From: Rickettsiales bacterium
Lineage (GTDB): Bacteria > Pseudomonadota > Alphaproteobacteria > Rickettsiales > UBA1997
Reading direction: 5' to 3'
DNA: 13,381 nucleotides
Assembly (NCBI GenBank): GCA_947441875.1
Contig: CANEUR010000009.1
Coordinates: 1-13,381, forward strand
The notes under the pieces were generated by a model. It made no database searches. It was not told the origin of the DNA and saw nothing but the letters and a program-made list of their open reading frames with translations. Of the stretch, positions 1-7,276 are shown one piece after another. Positions within the stretch are counted from its first letter, which is position 1, and each line of letters begins with the position of its first letter. A program made the position numbers and the translations under genes.

Positions 1-19
1 AAAATAAATCACACCAAGT

Positions 20-1093
20 ATGAAAATTTTAGCCATCAAAGAACAAGCAAACGAAAGCCGAGTTGCCATAACTCCTGAGCTAGTTGCAAAATATCAAAAA
101 CTTGGTTTAGATGTTTATATTCAAACCGATGCTGGGGTTTTGTCGGGCTTTTCTAACGAGCAATATCAGCAACAAGGTGCAACTATTGTTGAAAATATAA
201 ACACTATTTTACCAGAAGTGCAAGCTATTTTAAGTGTTTCTTCGGCAAATATAGATTTTGCTTTATGCCAAGCCAATACTTTGTTTGTTTCGATTCTTAA
301 CCCTGTTTTTCGTGCCGATTTAGTGGCAAAATTAAAACAATACCAAATAAAACCAATTGCTCTTGATTTAATGCCTCGAATCACTCGGGCTCAAAGCCTC
401 GATGTTTTATCTTCGCAAAGCAATTTACTTGGTTATCAGGCGGTGCTAGAAGCAACCAATCATTTAAATAAATGCTTGCCTATGTTTACAACGGCAGCTG
501 GCACTGTGGTGGCTGCTAAATTCCTGATTATCGGTGCAGGAGTTGCTGGCCTGCAAGCCATTGCCACTGCTAAAAGGCTTGGAGCTGTTGTATGTGCCTT
601 TGATGTGCGAAATCAAGTAAAAGAGCAGGTAAAAAGTTTGGGGGCAAAGTTTATTGAAGTTGAAAACAATAATTCTTATGATGGTGTTTATGCCACTGAA
701 ACTAGCCAGCAATATCAAGAAAAGCAACAACAGTTATTGTTGCAACATATTAAAAACCAAGATGTTGTTATCACCACAGCTTTAATTCCAGGAAAAAAAG
801 CCCCTATTTTATTAAATGAACAACTAGTTTTGGCCATGAAACCAAATTCGGTAATTATTGATTTAGCTATCGCTAATGGCGGTAATTGTGTTTATAGTAA
901 AATTAACGAGGTGATTTTGCATAACGCAGTGAAAATTGTTGGCTTCCCTAATTTAATTAACAAATGCTCTTATGATGCAAGTAGGCTTTATAGTAAAAAT
1001 TTATATAATTTTTTCGAATTAATTGTTGATAAAAATAAAAAAGAGTTTTATCTTGATATGCAAGACGAAATAATTAAAACAGTTGTAATTTAA
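20..1093 (+). CDS. pntA: NAD(P) transhydrogenase subunit alpha, domain I (PntAA type)
   Basis: This is the NAD(H)-binding domain I of the membrane-bound, proton-driven transhydrogenase, which passes hydride between NADH and NADP+. Residues 120-128 carry the RQD-loop signature (MPRITRAQSLD region, with R120, Q125 and D128 matching R127, Q132 and D135 of the Rhodospirillum rubrum protein). Residues 172-189 hold the family-specific nucleotide fold GAGVAGLQAIATAKRLGA, followed by the FDVR strand end. The ITTALIPG and DLA..GGNC blocks lie at 251-258 and 281-290. At 357 aa it is only domain I; the membrane domain (PntAB) and NADP domain (PntB) are not in the window, and ftsZ follows after 13 bp. 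An in-frame TAA at 5-7 makes the ATG at 20 the first possible start. No Shine-Dalgarno sequence is visible. Alanine dehydrogenase is a relative, but the motif at 172-189 favours PntA. Confidence 0.93.
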   Translation: MKILAIKEQANESRVAITPELVAKYQKLGLDVYIQTDAGVLSGFSNEQYQQQGATIVENINTILPEVQAILSVSSANIDFALCQANTLFVSILNPVFRADLVAKLKQYQIKPIALDLMPRITRAQSLDVLSSQSNLLGYQAVLEATNHLNKCLPMFTTAAGTVVAAKFLIIGAGVAGLQAIATAKRLGAVVCAFDVRNQVKEQVKSLGAKFIEVENNNSYDGVYATETSQQYQEKQQQLLLQHIKNQDVVITTALIPGKKAPILLNEQLVLAMKPNSVIIDLAIANGGNCVYSKINEVILHNAVKIVGFPNLINKCSYDASRLYSKNLYNFFELIVDKNKKEFYLDMQDEIIKTVVI

Positions 1094-1106
1094 CTAACAT
1101 CTAAAT

Positions 1107-2675
1107 ATGTCTATCAAACTTGATATTGCTAAACCAGAAATGTTAAAACCAAAAATCGCCATATTCGGAGTTGGTGGAGCAGGTGGTAATGCTCTAAATA
1201 ACATGATTATTGCAAAACTCGAAGGAGTTGATTTTGTGGCGGCCAATACCGATGCTCAAGCTCTCACTCATTCTTTAGCTGCCATTGAAAACAGAATGCA
1301 ACTAGGAATCAGCACTACCGCTGGTTTAGGGGCAGGTTCTTTTCCAGATAAAGGCAAGGCAGCTGCCGAAGAAAATCTCGAAGAAATAGCCAAATATCTT
1401 GATGGTTGCCATATGGTTTTTATTGCAGCTGGCATGGGCGGTGGCACTGGCACAGGGGCCGCTCCCGTTATTGCTAAGTTAGCAAAAGAACGCGATATTT
1501 TAACAGTTGGAGTAATCACCAAACCTTTTCATTTTGAAGGCAAATATCGTATGCAAATTGCCGAACAGGGCATAGAAGAACTAAAAAAACATGTCGATAC
1601 CCTTATTGTAATTCCTAATCAAAATCTATTTCGTATTGCCAATGAAAGCACTACTTTTGAAGCTGCTTTTAAAATGGCCGACGATGTTTTGCATGCAGGA
1701 GTAAGAGGCATTACCGATCTTATCACTATGCCTGGGTTGGTTAACCTAGATTTTGCCGATATACGCACCATCATGACCAAAATGGGCAAAGCTATGATGG
1801 GAACTGGCGAAGCCTCTGGCGAAAACAGAGCCGTGAAAGCCTGTGAAATCGCCATTTCTAATCCATTGCTTGATGATATTTCTATTAAAGGAGCCAAGGG
1901 GGTTTTAGTTAACATGACAGGCGGCCCAGATATGACTCTTTTTGAAGCCGATATTGCTGTAAATACCGTGCGAAAAGAAGTCGATTCAAATGCCAACATT
2001 ATTTTTGGCACCGCTTTTAATGAAAACATGAAGGGTAAAATACGTATTTCTGTGGTTGCTACTGGCATCGATCAAGAAGAGGCAAAAAAAGAAACCGCTA
2101 AAACCGAATCTTCTAAATCTTTTCGCTTATCTAATCCGGTAACTAACAAAACTTTTTTTGACCCAGGCACCCCTAGCAAGCCAAAACAGCAAGAAGTTAC
2201 TGAAATAACCGATAAAAACTTTCAAACAAAAAAATCAATCACCGAAAGCTTTACTAAGAAAAATCCTATCCAGCCAAATCAAACAAATGCTAAACCAGAT
2301 TATTTTCAGCAAGATTCAATTCCGCAATCTAATTATGAGTCTTTTACAGAGCAAGAAAATGAAGAAGATTTTATCATTGATACTAGTTTATCCACCAATA
2401 AAAAGCCACAAATGATGCAAAAAAATACAGAGTTTCTTGAAAATGTTGAGCCAAAAAATGTAAAAAAAGAAACATCTGGTTTTAATTTGTTTAGCTTTAT
2501 GAACGGCAAAGAAAAATCAAATGAAAGTCACAACAATAAAAATGAAAAACATCAAGAAGATGAGTTAGAAAAAAAGAAACAACAATTTTTTGGCACAGTT
2601 TTTGAAGAAGATAATAAAGAAGAACTAAACGACGACATTATTAACATTCCTGCTTTTTTCAGACGTAAAAAATGA
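1107..2675 (+). CDS. ftsZ: Cell division protein FtsZ
   Basis: FtsZ is the tubulin-like GTPase that polymerises into the Z-ring at midcell. The GTP-binding core is complete. FGVGGAGGNALNNMI begins at residue 20, the tubulin signature GGGTGTGAAP lies at 111-120, and the T7 synergy loop NLDFADIR at 213-220 has both catalytic aspartates (D215, D218). The folded core ends near residue 321 (SVVATGI). A polar linker of about 185 residues rich in K, E, N and Q follows, and the protein ends in a typical conserved tail, IINIPAFFRRKK, which binds partners such as FtsA or ZipA-type proteins. At 522 aa it is long because of the linker, as in many alphaproteobacteria; wording such as MGKAMMGTGEA in the core also fits that class. 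It starts 13 bp after pntA and overlaps thiE by 4 bp. Confidence 0.99.
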   Translation: MSIKLDIAKPEMLKPKIAIFGVGGAGGNALNNMIIAKLEGVDFVAANTDAQALTHSLAAIENRMQLGISTTAGLGAGSFPDKGKAAAEENLEEIAKYLDGCHMVFIAAGMGGGTGTGAAPVIAKLAKERDILTVGVITKPFHFEGKYRMQIAEQGIEELKKHVDTLIVIPNQNLFRIANESTTFEAAFKMADDVLHAGVRGITDLITMPGLVNLDFADIRTIMTKMGKAMMGTGEASGENRAVKACEIAISNPLLDDISIKGAKGVLVNMTGGPDMTLFEADIAVNTVRKEVDSNANIIFGTAFNENMKGKIRISVVATGIDQEEAKKETAKTESSKSFRLSNPVTNKTFFDPGTPSKPKQQEVTEITDKNFQTKKSITESFTKKNPIQPNQTNAKPDYFQQDSIPQSNYESFTEQENEEDFIIDTSLSTNKKPQMMQKNTEFLENVEPKNVKKETSGFNLFSFMNGKEKSNESHNNKNEKHQEDELEKKKQQFFGTVFEEDNKEELNDDIINIPAFFRRKK

Positions 2676-3295
2676 CTCAAATATATTTAATCTCACCACC
2701 TCAAATTATTTTATCTGAGTTTGTTGTTTCTTTAAAAAATGCACTTAGCACAAATTTTGTGCCTGTTTTTCAGCTCAGACTAAAAGAATATTCGCAAACC
2801 GATGTTGCTAAAATTGCCAAGCAAGTTCAAAAAGTTTGCAAAGATTATAATTGTCAGCTAATTTTAAACGACTATCCAAATATTGCTCTTGATTTAGAGC
2901 TTGATGGCGTGCATCTTGGCAAAGATGATGCAAAAATAGCCGAGGTTCGTAAACAAGTGCCAGATTACTTTACCATTGGAGCCAGTTGCTATAATTCTAA
3001 ACACAGAGCCATGCAAGCGGGCGAAGATGGTGCAAATTACTTGGCTTTTGGGGCTTTTTTTCCAACCACTACCAAAAAAATAGAGTATTATGCCGATGTT
3101 GATTTATTACAATGGGCAACCGAGTTACTAAATTTACCAATTGTGGCAATCGGAGGCATTAATACTAACAATTGTGCTAGTTTAGTGGCAAATAAAGCCG
3201 ATTTTTTAGCAGTAATTTCTTTTGTTTGGCAACATGCTTTAGGTGTAAAAGAAGCTCTAAATCAGCTTCACTTAGCAATCAATAAAAGTTTATGA
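2672..3295 (+). CDS. thiE: Thiamine-phosphate synthase
   Basis: ThiE joins hydroxymethylpyrimidine diphosphate and the thiazole phosphate to give thiamine phosphate, in the cytoplasm. The TIM-barrel family's active-site positions are all visible: QLRLK at 34-38 (Q34, R36, K38), ND at 66-67, DGVHLGKDD at 78-86 with the metal-binding aspartate at 86, S105 in IGASC, and PTTTK at 131-135 (T132, T134, K135), with the phosphate-binding IGGI at 160-163. Its 207 aa is a normal length. Some wording is divergent (AFGAFF where VGPIFP is usual; LAVISF at the end), so the regulator-like paralogue TenI is an alternative, but the conserved catalytic residues argue for ThiE. It overlaps ftsZ and the monooxygenase gene by 4 bp each (ATGA), which implies coupled translation. 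No other thiamine gene is in the window. Confidence 0.88.
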   Translation: MTQIYLISPPQIILSEFVVSLKNALSTNFVPVFQLRLKEYSQTDVAKIAKQVQKVCKDYNCQLILNDYPNIALDLELDGVHLGKDDAKIAEVRKQVPDYFTIGASCYNSKHRAMQAGEDGANYLAFGAFFPTTTKKIEYYADVDLLQWATELLNLPIVAIGGINTNNCASLVANKADFLAVISFVWQHALGVKEALNQLHLAINKSL

Positions 3296-4485
3296 CAACT
3301 TCAAATTTATTAGAGTTTGATATAATAATTATTGGTTGCTCTTTTGTTGGCATGACTTCTGCTTTAGCTTTAAACAAAAATCAGAATCATTTAAAAATTG
3401 CAGTAGTTGAAAAGCAAAATATTTTTACCAGTCCAAAAACAACCGATGGCAGAGCTTATGCTTTATCAAAATCTTCGCTTGATTTATTACAAGAAATTAA
3501 CATCTTACCTAATATTTTAAAAGATTCTGGCATTATCAAGCAAATCAATATCACCGATGGCAAATGTCCTTACGTATTGCATTTTAACACACAGCAAAAT
3601 ACAAATTATTTAGGCATTATCACCGAAAATCACTTACTTTTTGAAGCTTTAAAAAATACTTTTCAAGCTAAATTGCAAGAAAATATCACTTTATTTTGCC
3701 CAAATTATTATCAAGATATTAGTTTTTCACAACAAAAAGCGGTTGTGTTACTCAATAATAATCAACAAATTACAGCACCTTTGTTGTTAGCTTGCGATGG
3801 CAGATTCTCGCCTTTGCGCGAAAAATTTAATATTTATACTTATCGTAAAAACTATCAACAAACTGCCGTTGTTTTTAAAATAAATCACACATTAAGCCAT
3901 CAAAATATTGCCTTTGAAAAATTTTTTAATGGTGGCCCTTTGGCAATATTGCCTTTAGCAAATAATCATCAATCTTCAATTGTATTAATTTTACCACAAG
4001 AGCAAGCTCAATTATTATTAAGCCTTGATAATGCAAATTTTACTCAACAACTACAAAAACAAATTCATAACGAACTTGGCGATATTGAAATTATTTCAGA
4101 AACATTTTCTTATCCACTTTCTGCTGTGCAGGCCGAAAATTTTGTTTATCAACAAATGCTTTTGTTGGGCGATGCGGCTTGCGGAGTGCATCCAATTGCT
4201 GGGCAAGGTTTTAATTTGGCAATTAGTAATTTAAAACTTTTACTTAAATTATTACAAACACAAATTGCAGCAGGCCTACCAATTAACCAAAATCAGTTTT
4301 TACAAAATTTTGCTTTGCAAGCTAAAAAACAGAGTGTGGCAATGTTATTTGCCACCGATGTTTTAGATAGTTTATTTAAAAATAATTCTCAACTGCTTGG
4401 CATAGCAAGAAAAATAGGTTTGTTAGCAATTAACAATAGCAAAACTATCAAAAACTTCTTTATTGCCAAAGCAGGCGGAAAATAA
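3292..4485 (+). CDS. UbiH/UbiF/COQ6-family FAD-dependent monooxygenase
   Basis: Flavoprotein hydroxylases of this family add hydroxyl groups to the ring of ubiquinone precursors in aerobic organisms. The N-terminal FAD fold starts at residue 9 (FDIIIIGCSFVG), followed by an acidic strand end VVEK at 38-41. The family motif DGRAYALSKSS lies at 52-62, the DG motif ACDGRFSPLR at 167-176, and the second FAD motif LLGDAACGVHPIAGQGFNLA at 291-310. At 397 aa it is full length. The first glycine motif is unusual: GCSFVG has serine (S17) where GxGxxG has its middle glycine. Which ring position it hydroxylates (UbiH, UbiF, UbiI, UbiL or UbiM role) cannot be read from sequence alone. It is the last gene of the plus-strand block and overlaps thiE by 4 bp. 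Confidence 0.9.
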   Translation: MTTSNLLEFDIIIIGCSFVGMTSALALNKNQNHLKIAVVEKQNIFTSPKTTDGRAYALSKSSLDLLQEINILPNILKDSGIIKQINITDGKCPYVLHFNTQQNTNYLGIITENHLLFEALKNTFQAKLQENITLFCPNYYQDISFSQQKAVVLLNNNQQITAPLLLACDGRFSPLREKFNIYTYRKNYQQTAVVFKINHTLSHQNIAFEKFFNGGPLAILPLANNHQSSIVLILPQEQAQLLLSLDNANFTQQLQKQIHNELGDIEIISETFSYPLSAVQAENFVYQQMLLLGDAACGVHPIAGQGFNLAISNLKLLLKLLQTQIAAGLPINQNQFLQNFALQAKKQSVAMLFATDVLDSLFKNNSQLLGIARKIGLLAINNSKTIKNFFIAKAGGK

Positions 4486-4492
4486 TTCAAAA

Positions 4493-4530
4493 ATCTCAAT
4501 ATTTTTTGTAATTTTATTAGAGATATTTTA
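4493..4530 (+). terminator. Weak candidate terminator hairpin after the monooxygenase gene
   Basis: Just after the monooxygenase stop, ATCTCAATA (4493-4501) can pair with TATTAGAGAT (4515-4524) with one bulged A and a 13-base loop. It is followed by a short T-rich run (ATTTTATA). The stem is AT-rich and the U tract is poor, so it may be only a weak terminator. Its position between convergent genes is what supports it. Confidence 0.3.
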
Positions 4531-4638
4531 TAAAAATCATCAATTTAAGCGATAATACAAGGCCCCATCTTTAAATAATACAACCGTTTCATCACTAATT
4601 ATATTTTACTTTAATAGCAAAAATTCTTAATTTGATTA

Positions 4639-5691
4639 TTATTTCTTGCTAGATTCTTCTAACAAGAAAAGTAGTATATTTAAAAATAAATTTATATTTT
4701 CCGCAGTTTTTTGATGTTGATATATTTGTTGTATTTCTTTATAATACCTACTTTTACTATCAGCATAATTAAAATCATAGATTATTTTTACTAAATCGCC
4801 ATTTTTTATTTTTTGAGCATTTTGCTTGTTTTCTAGTATGATAAAAGCAGATTCTTTATTTATGACATTAGAAACAAAACCAAAAGACAACAGCTCTTCT
4901 TCTATTTCTTCTTGATGGTTTTTTAACGGATTTTTAACGATTTTTTGCTTAATTATCTTTAATTTATCTGATTGTTTTAAACCATGATCGTATCCTAAAT
5001 TTATTTCAAATATAGAATTTTCGCCTTTTTGCTTTTTACCAATAATAAATCCTTGTTGTAAAAACAATGATCTAAATAAATCTAGATTATGATTTAAGCT
5101 ATCTACTATTGAATTTTCAAAAAAACTAGTATTTATTTCATTTGGCCTAGTAATGAATAAATTAGATGAGCTTTTTTTACTATATAAACCAGAAATTTCA
5201 AATGATTTTATTTCTTCATAAGCAGGAAATTTATAAATATTAATTAAAGCTGTAATAAAATAACTTGAAGACATATTTATATTGGGACTATTGGCAAAAA
5301 TATAATATCTATTTTCTATGTCGTTGTCGATAATTTGTGATTTTATAATATAATCAAAATCTGCTTTTTGAAAAACATTGGGCTCATCTTCGATAATAAC
5401 AATATTTTTTGGTTTAGCTAATTTTGCTTTAATTAATGTTTTTTCTAATTCTTGAGTATAAAAAGAACTTAAATCGCGATCTAATTTTAAATTGTTGTTA
5501 AAGTTATTTTTAAATTTAACAATGCCAATTTTGATATCTTTATTTATGAATTGCTCCTGATGTGGAAAAACCTCTGTTTTAGGCAATACTTGGGTTTGAT
5601 ATTCGAAAATATTATCAATACCCTTTTGTGTTACACAAGAAAAAAGGGAAAATAATAATAAATAATTTGCAACTATAAGCAACTTGTTCAT
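4639..5691 (-). CDS. Predicted lipoprotein of unknown function
   Basis: I do not recognise this 350-aa protein. A charged start and hydrophobic stretch (residues 3-18) end in the lipobox LFSC with C19 as the likely lipidated cysteine, so it should be anchored in a membrane facing the periplasm. Residues 53-60 (IKIGIVKF) with a later ADFDYIIKSQIID (110-122) look like the start and middle strands of CsgG/LpoB-type domains. Residues 230-247 (INLGYDHGLKQSDKLKII) and 271-303 (GFVSNV...IKNGDLVKI) resemble the pair of short beta domains at the end of FlgT-like proteins. Both are pattern resemblances only. A hydrophobic patch lies near the end (333-344). It is very rich in K, N and I, like its AT-rich DNA. 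It stands alone and has a good promoter upstream. The gene is well supported, the function is not. Confidence 0.85.
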   Translation of the reverse strand: MNKLLIVANYLLLFSLFSCVTQKGIDNIFEYQTQVLPKTEVFPHQEQFINKDIKIGIVKFKNNFNNNLKLDRDLSSFYTQELEKTLIKAKLAKPKNIVIIEDEPNVFQKADFDYIIKSQIIDNDIENRYYIFANSPNINMSSSYFITALINIYKFPAYEEIKSFEISGLYSKKSSSNLFITRPNEINTSFFENSIVDSLNHNLDLFRSLFLQQGFIIGKKQKGENSIFEINLGYDHGLKQSDKLKIIKQKIVKNPLKNHQEEIEEELLSFGFVSNVINKESAFIILENKQNAQKIKNGDLVKIIYDFNYADSKSRYYKEIQQIYQHQKTAENINLFLNILLFLLEESSKK

Positions 5692-5724
5692 TGAATTATA
5701 AATATAAGAATTTTAAATTATATT

Positions 5725-5753
5725 GTTATACCATTTTCAATATAAAATGTTAA
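5725..5753 (-). promoter_or_regulatory. Sigma70-like promoter of the lipoprotein gene
   Basis: Read on the minus strand, TTAACA (5748-5753) and TATAAC (5725-5730) each match the -35 and -10 consensus at five of six positions and are separated by exactly 17 bp. Transcription would begin near 5718, giving a leader of about 27 bases before the ATG at 5691. No Shine-Dalgarno sequence is visible in that leader. Confidence 0.6.
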
Positions 5754-5758
5754 ATTAA

Positions 5759-5773
5759 GCAAAATATTTTTGC
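5759..5773. repeat. Small palindrome upstream of the lipoprotein promoter
   Basis: GCAAAA (5759-5764) and TTTTGC (5768-5773) form a perfect 6-bp inverted repeat around TAT, five bases upstream of the -35 box of the lipoprotein promoter. The position would suit a regulator site, but short AT-rich palindromes are common in this kind of DNA. Confidence 0.25.
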
Positions 5774-6118
5774 GATAAAAATCTTTAAAATATAAAATTA
5801 CAAGTTATCTAACAATAAAAATTGCTATAATTTATATTGCATAATAAATCTAATAAAGTTTAAATGCAAGTGTTTTTTGTTGTTTTAAAAAATTCCCCTG
5901 ATAAATTAATACCAATTCCTATTTTTAGATAGTTTATAATAAAATAAAATACTAGTTTGCATTAAAGTAACAGCAACGATTTTTAATTTTAAATTTAGTT
6001 TTAAAACCGTTAGTTCATCTAGATAAATCAAGGTTTTAAACTAAAAATGAAAATTACTAAAATATGAAGTTATAAACTATTTTTTTAGCATTGCATCGAG
6101 ATTAATTTGTATCTAGGT
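5774..6118. other. AT-rich stretch without a supportable gene
   Basis: This stretch separates the lipoprotein promoter from the end of the nuclease gene. I see no RNA gene and no coding sequence that looks real. The longest item I examined is a 22-codon reading frame at 5864-5932, preceded by a TATAAT at 5826-5831. The region should hold the end of the long minus-strand transcript, but I see no hairpin followed by a U tract on that strand. The one notable structure is the inverted repeat at 5994-6045. Confidence 0.6.
5994..6045. repeat. Long imperfect inverted repeat
   Basis: TTTAGTTTTAAAACC (5994-6008) pairs with GGTTTTAAACTAAA (6032-6045), with one extra T in the left arm. The 23-base loop itself contains the palindrome ATCTAGAT (6017-6024). 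It lies about 75 bp beyond the stop codon of the nuclease gene. It could fold in the 3' tail of the methyltransferase-helicase-nuclease mRNA, but no U tract follows on either strand, so it is not a standard terminator. Confidence 0.5.
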
Positions 6119-7276
6119 TTATTTGCATTTTTCAATTTTTTCTGTGCTAAAATTATATTTATAATCAATAATTTCGCCAGTAATTATCAAGTTAACCGCT
6201 TGCTCAATAACATCTAGCGGAGCAATAAACCATTCACGCGGCTCAAATCTTTTGGCGTAATTATCATAAACATCTATTTTTAAACAAGCCGATCCAAAAA
6301 ATTTATGCAATAATTGCTCGAGTTTTTGCGAACTAATATTAAAGCATTTAAAATAAGTAACCAAATGCACCGAAGCCATTAAAAAAGTTGGATCTTGCTG
6401 GGCATTTTTTACTCTTTCTTGGGGCAAATTTTGAGAAAAGCCAATTTTATATAAATTTTTTATTGATCTAATTTCTTCTTTTTCACTTAATGATTTTACC
6501 ACATAAATATAGCCATTTTCTAGATCATCATCATTAATTTTATAAAAATTATTGAAAGAATTTTCTGTTAATTCGCTTACTCTTTTGCCATTTTTAAACA
6601 ACTCTTTGCCAAGCGATCTTAAAAGCAAATTAGATTCGGTGCCGTTTTCAAAAATTGCTCTTAAACGACAATCTACTTTACCATTTTCATCTTTTATTTT
6701 TTCAGCAACTTCTGCTAAATAAACCAACATTCCTTTTAACAAAAAAAACATTCCTTTTTCCATATTGTAATCTTTGCTAAATTTTAATAATTTTCGCTTA
6801 CCATTTTTAATTTCTTGATGGCATTGCAAAAATTTTTGCTCAAATTCTAAAAAATTTACACAAGGTTTTCTTCTGGCAATAAAATCGGCCTCGGCTCGAT
6901 CTTTTGCAACATATTTTAAAGTAAAAATATCATCTTCAGGTTCGGTGCTTAAAATATTTAAATCATCTTCGGCAACAATATCGGCAATAGTTTTAGGTGC
7001 TTTGTTTTGTTTGGTTAGTAATTTAAATTCGTCAAAAACTAAAAGTTCTGGTATTTTTTCTTGATTTTCTCGAATTAATTTTAATCTTAAATGAAGCATA
7101 TTTTCATTTACATCGCCATCTAGATTTGGTTCTCGATGATGCTGTTTTACAAAATCATTAATTTCTTGAAATTGCAAAATTGCTTTATCTATTGTTGGCA
7201 TTGCCGATTGACTAGGCTTTGCATCTAACAAGCCAAATTCATCTTCGGCAATCATTTTTATTAAATCTTCTTTCAT
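6119..7276 (-). CDS. GIY-YIG nuclease (T5orf172-type) of a YeeC-like defence cluster
   Basis: Likely the cutting subunit of the three-gene cluster. The nuclease domain fills the C-terminal third: GYIYVVKS (255-262) is the GIY strand, LYKIGF (275-280) the YIG strand, R288 in QERVKNA the expected catalytic arginine, and E320 in KLEQLLHKFF plus the PREWF block (346-350) complete the T5orf172/MUG113 pattern. The first 250 residues belong to no domain I recognise. They contain two similar acidic segments, AEDEFGLLDAKP (10-21) and AEDDLNILSTEP (102-113), and a region rich in K and E. It overlaps the helicase gene by 4 bp and has the only clear Shine-Dalgarno sequence I see in the window. The position as third gene after methyltransferase and helicase matches yeeC of Bacillus subtilis. 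Action on DNA is inferred from the domain. Confidence 0.88.
   Translation of the reverse strand: MKEDLIKMIAEDEFGLLDAKPSQSAMPTIDKAILQFQEINDFVKQHHREPNLDGDVNENMLHLRLKLIRENQEKIPELLVFDEFKLLTKQNKAPKTIADIVAEDDLNILSTEPEDDIFTLKYVAKDRAEADFIARRKPCVNFLEFEQKFLQCHQEIKNGKRKLLKFSKDYNMEKGMFFLLKGMLVYLAEVAEKIKDENGKVDCRLRAIFENGTESNLLLRSLGKELFKNGKRVSELTENSFNNFYKINDDDLENGYIYVVKSLSEKEEIRSIKNLYKIGFSQNLPQERVKNAQQDPTFLMASVHLVTYFKCFNISSQKLEQLLHKFFGSACLKIDVYDNYAKRFEPREWFIAPLDVIEQAVNLIITGEIIDYKYNFSTEKIEKCK

Noticed and set aside
1026..1054. TTGATA and TATCTT with 17-bp spacing near the end of pntA, as an ftsZ promoter
   Set aside because: The -10 match is weak and such pairs are common in this base composition; position alone is not enough to list it.
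5864..5932. A 22-codon reading frame (MQVFFVVLKNSP...) with TATAAT about 32 bases upstream, as a possible small protein or toxin
   Set aside because: No ribosome binding site, no -35 box at the right distance, and frames this short are expected by chance.
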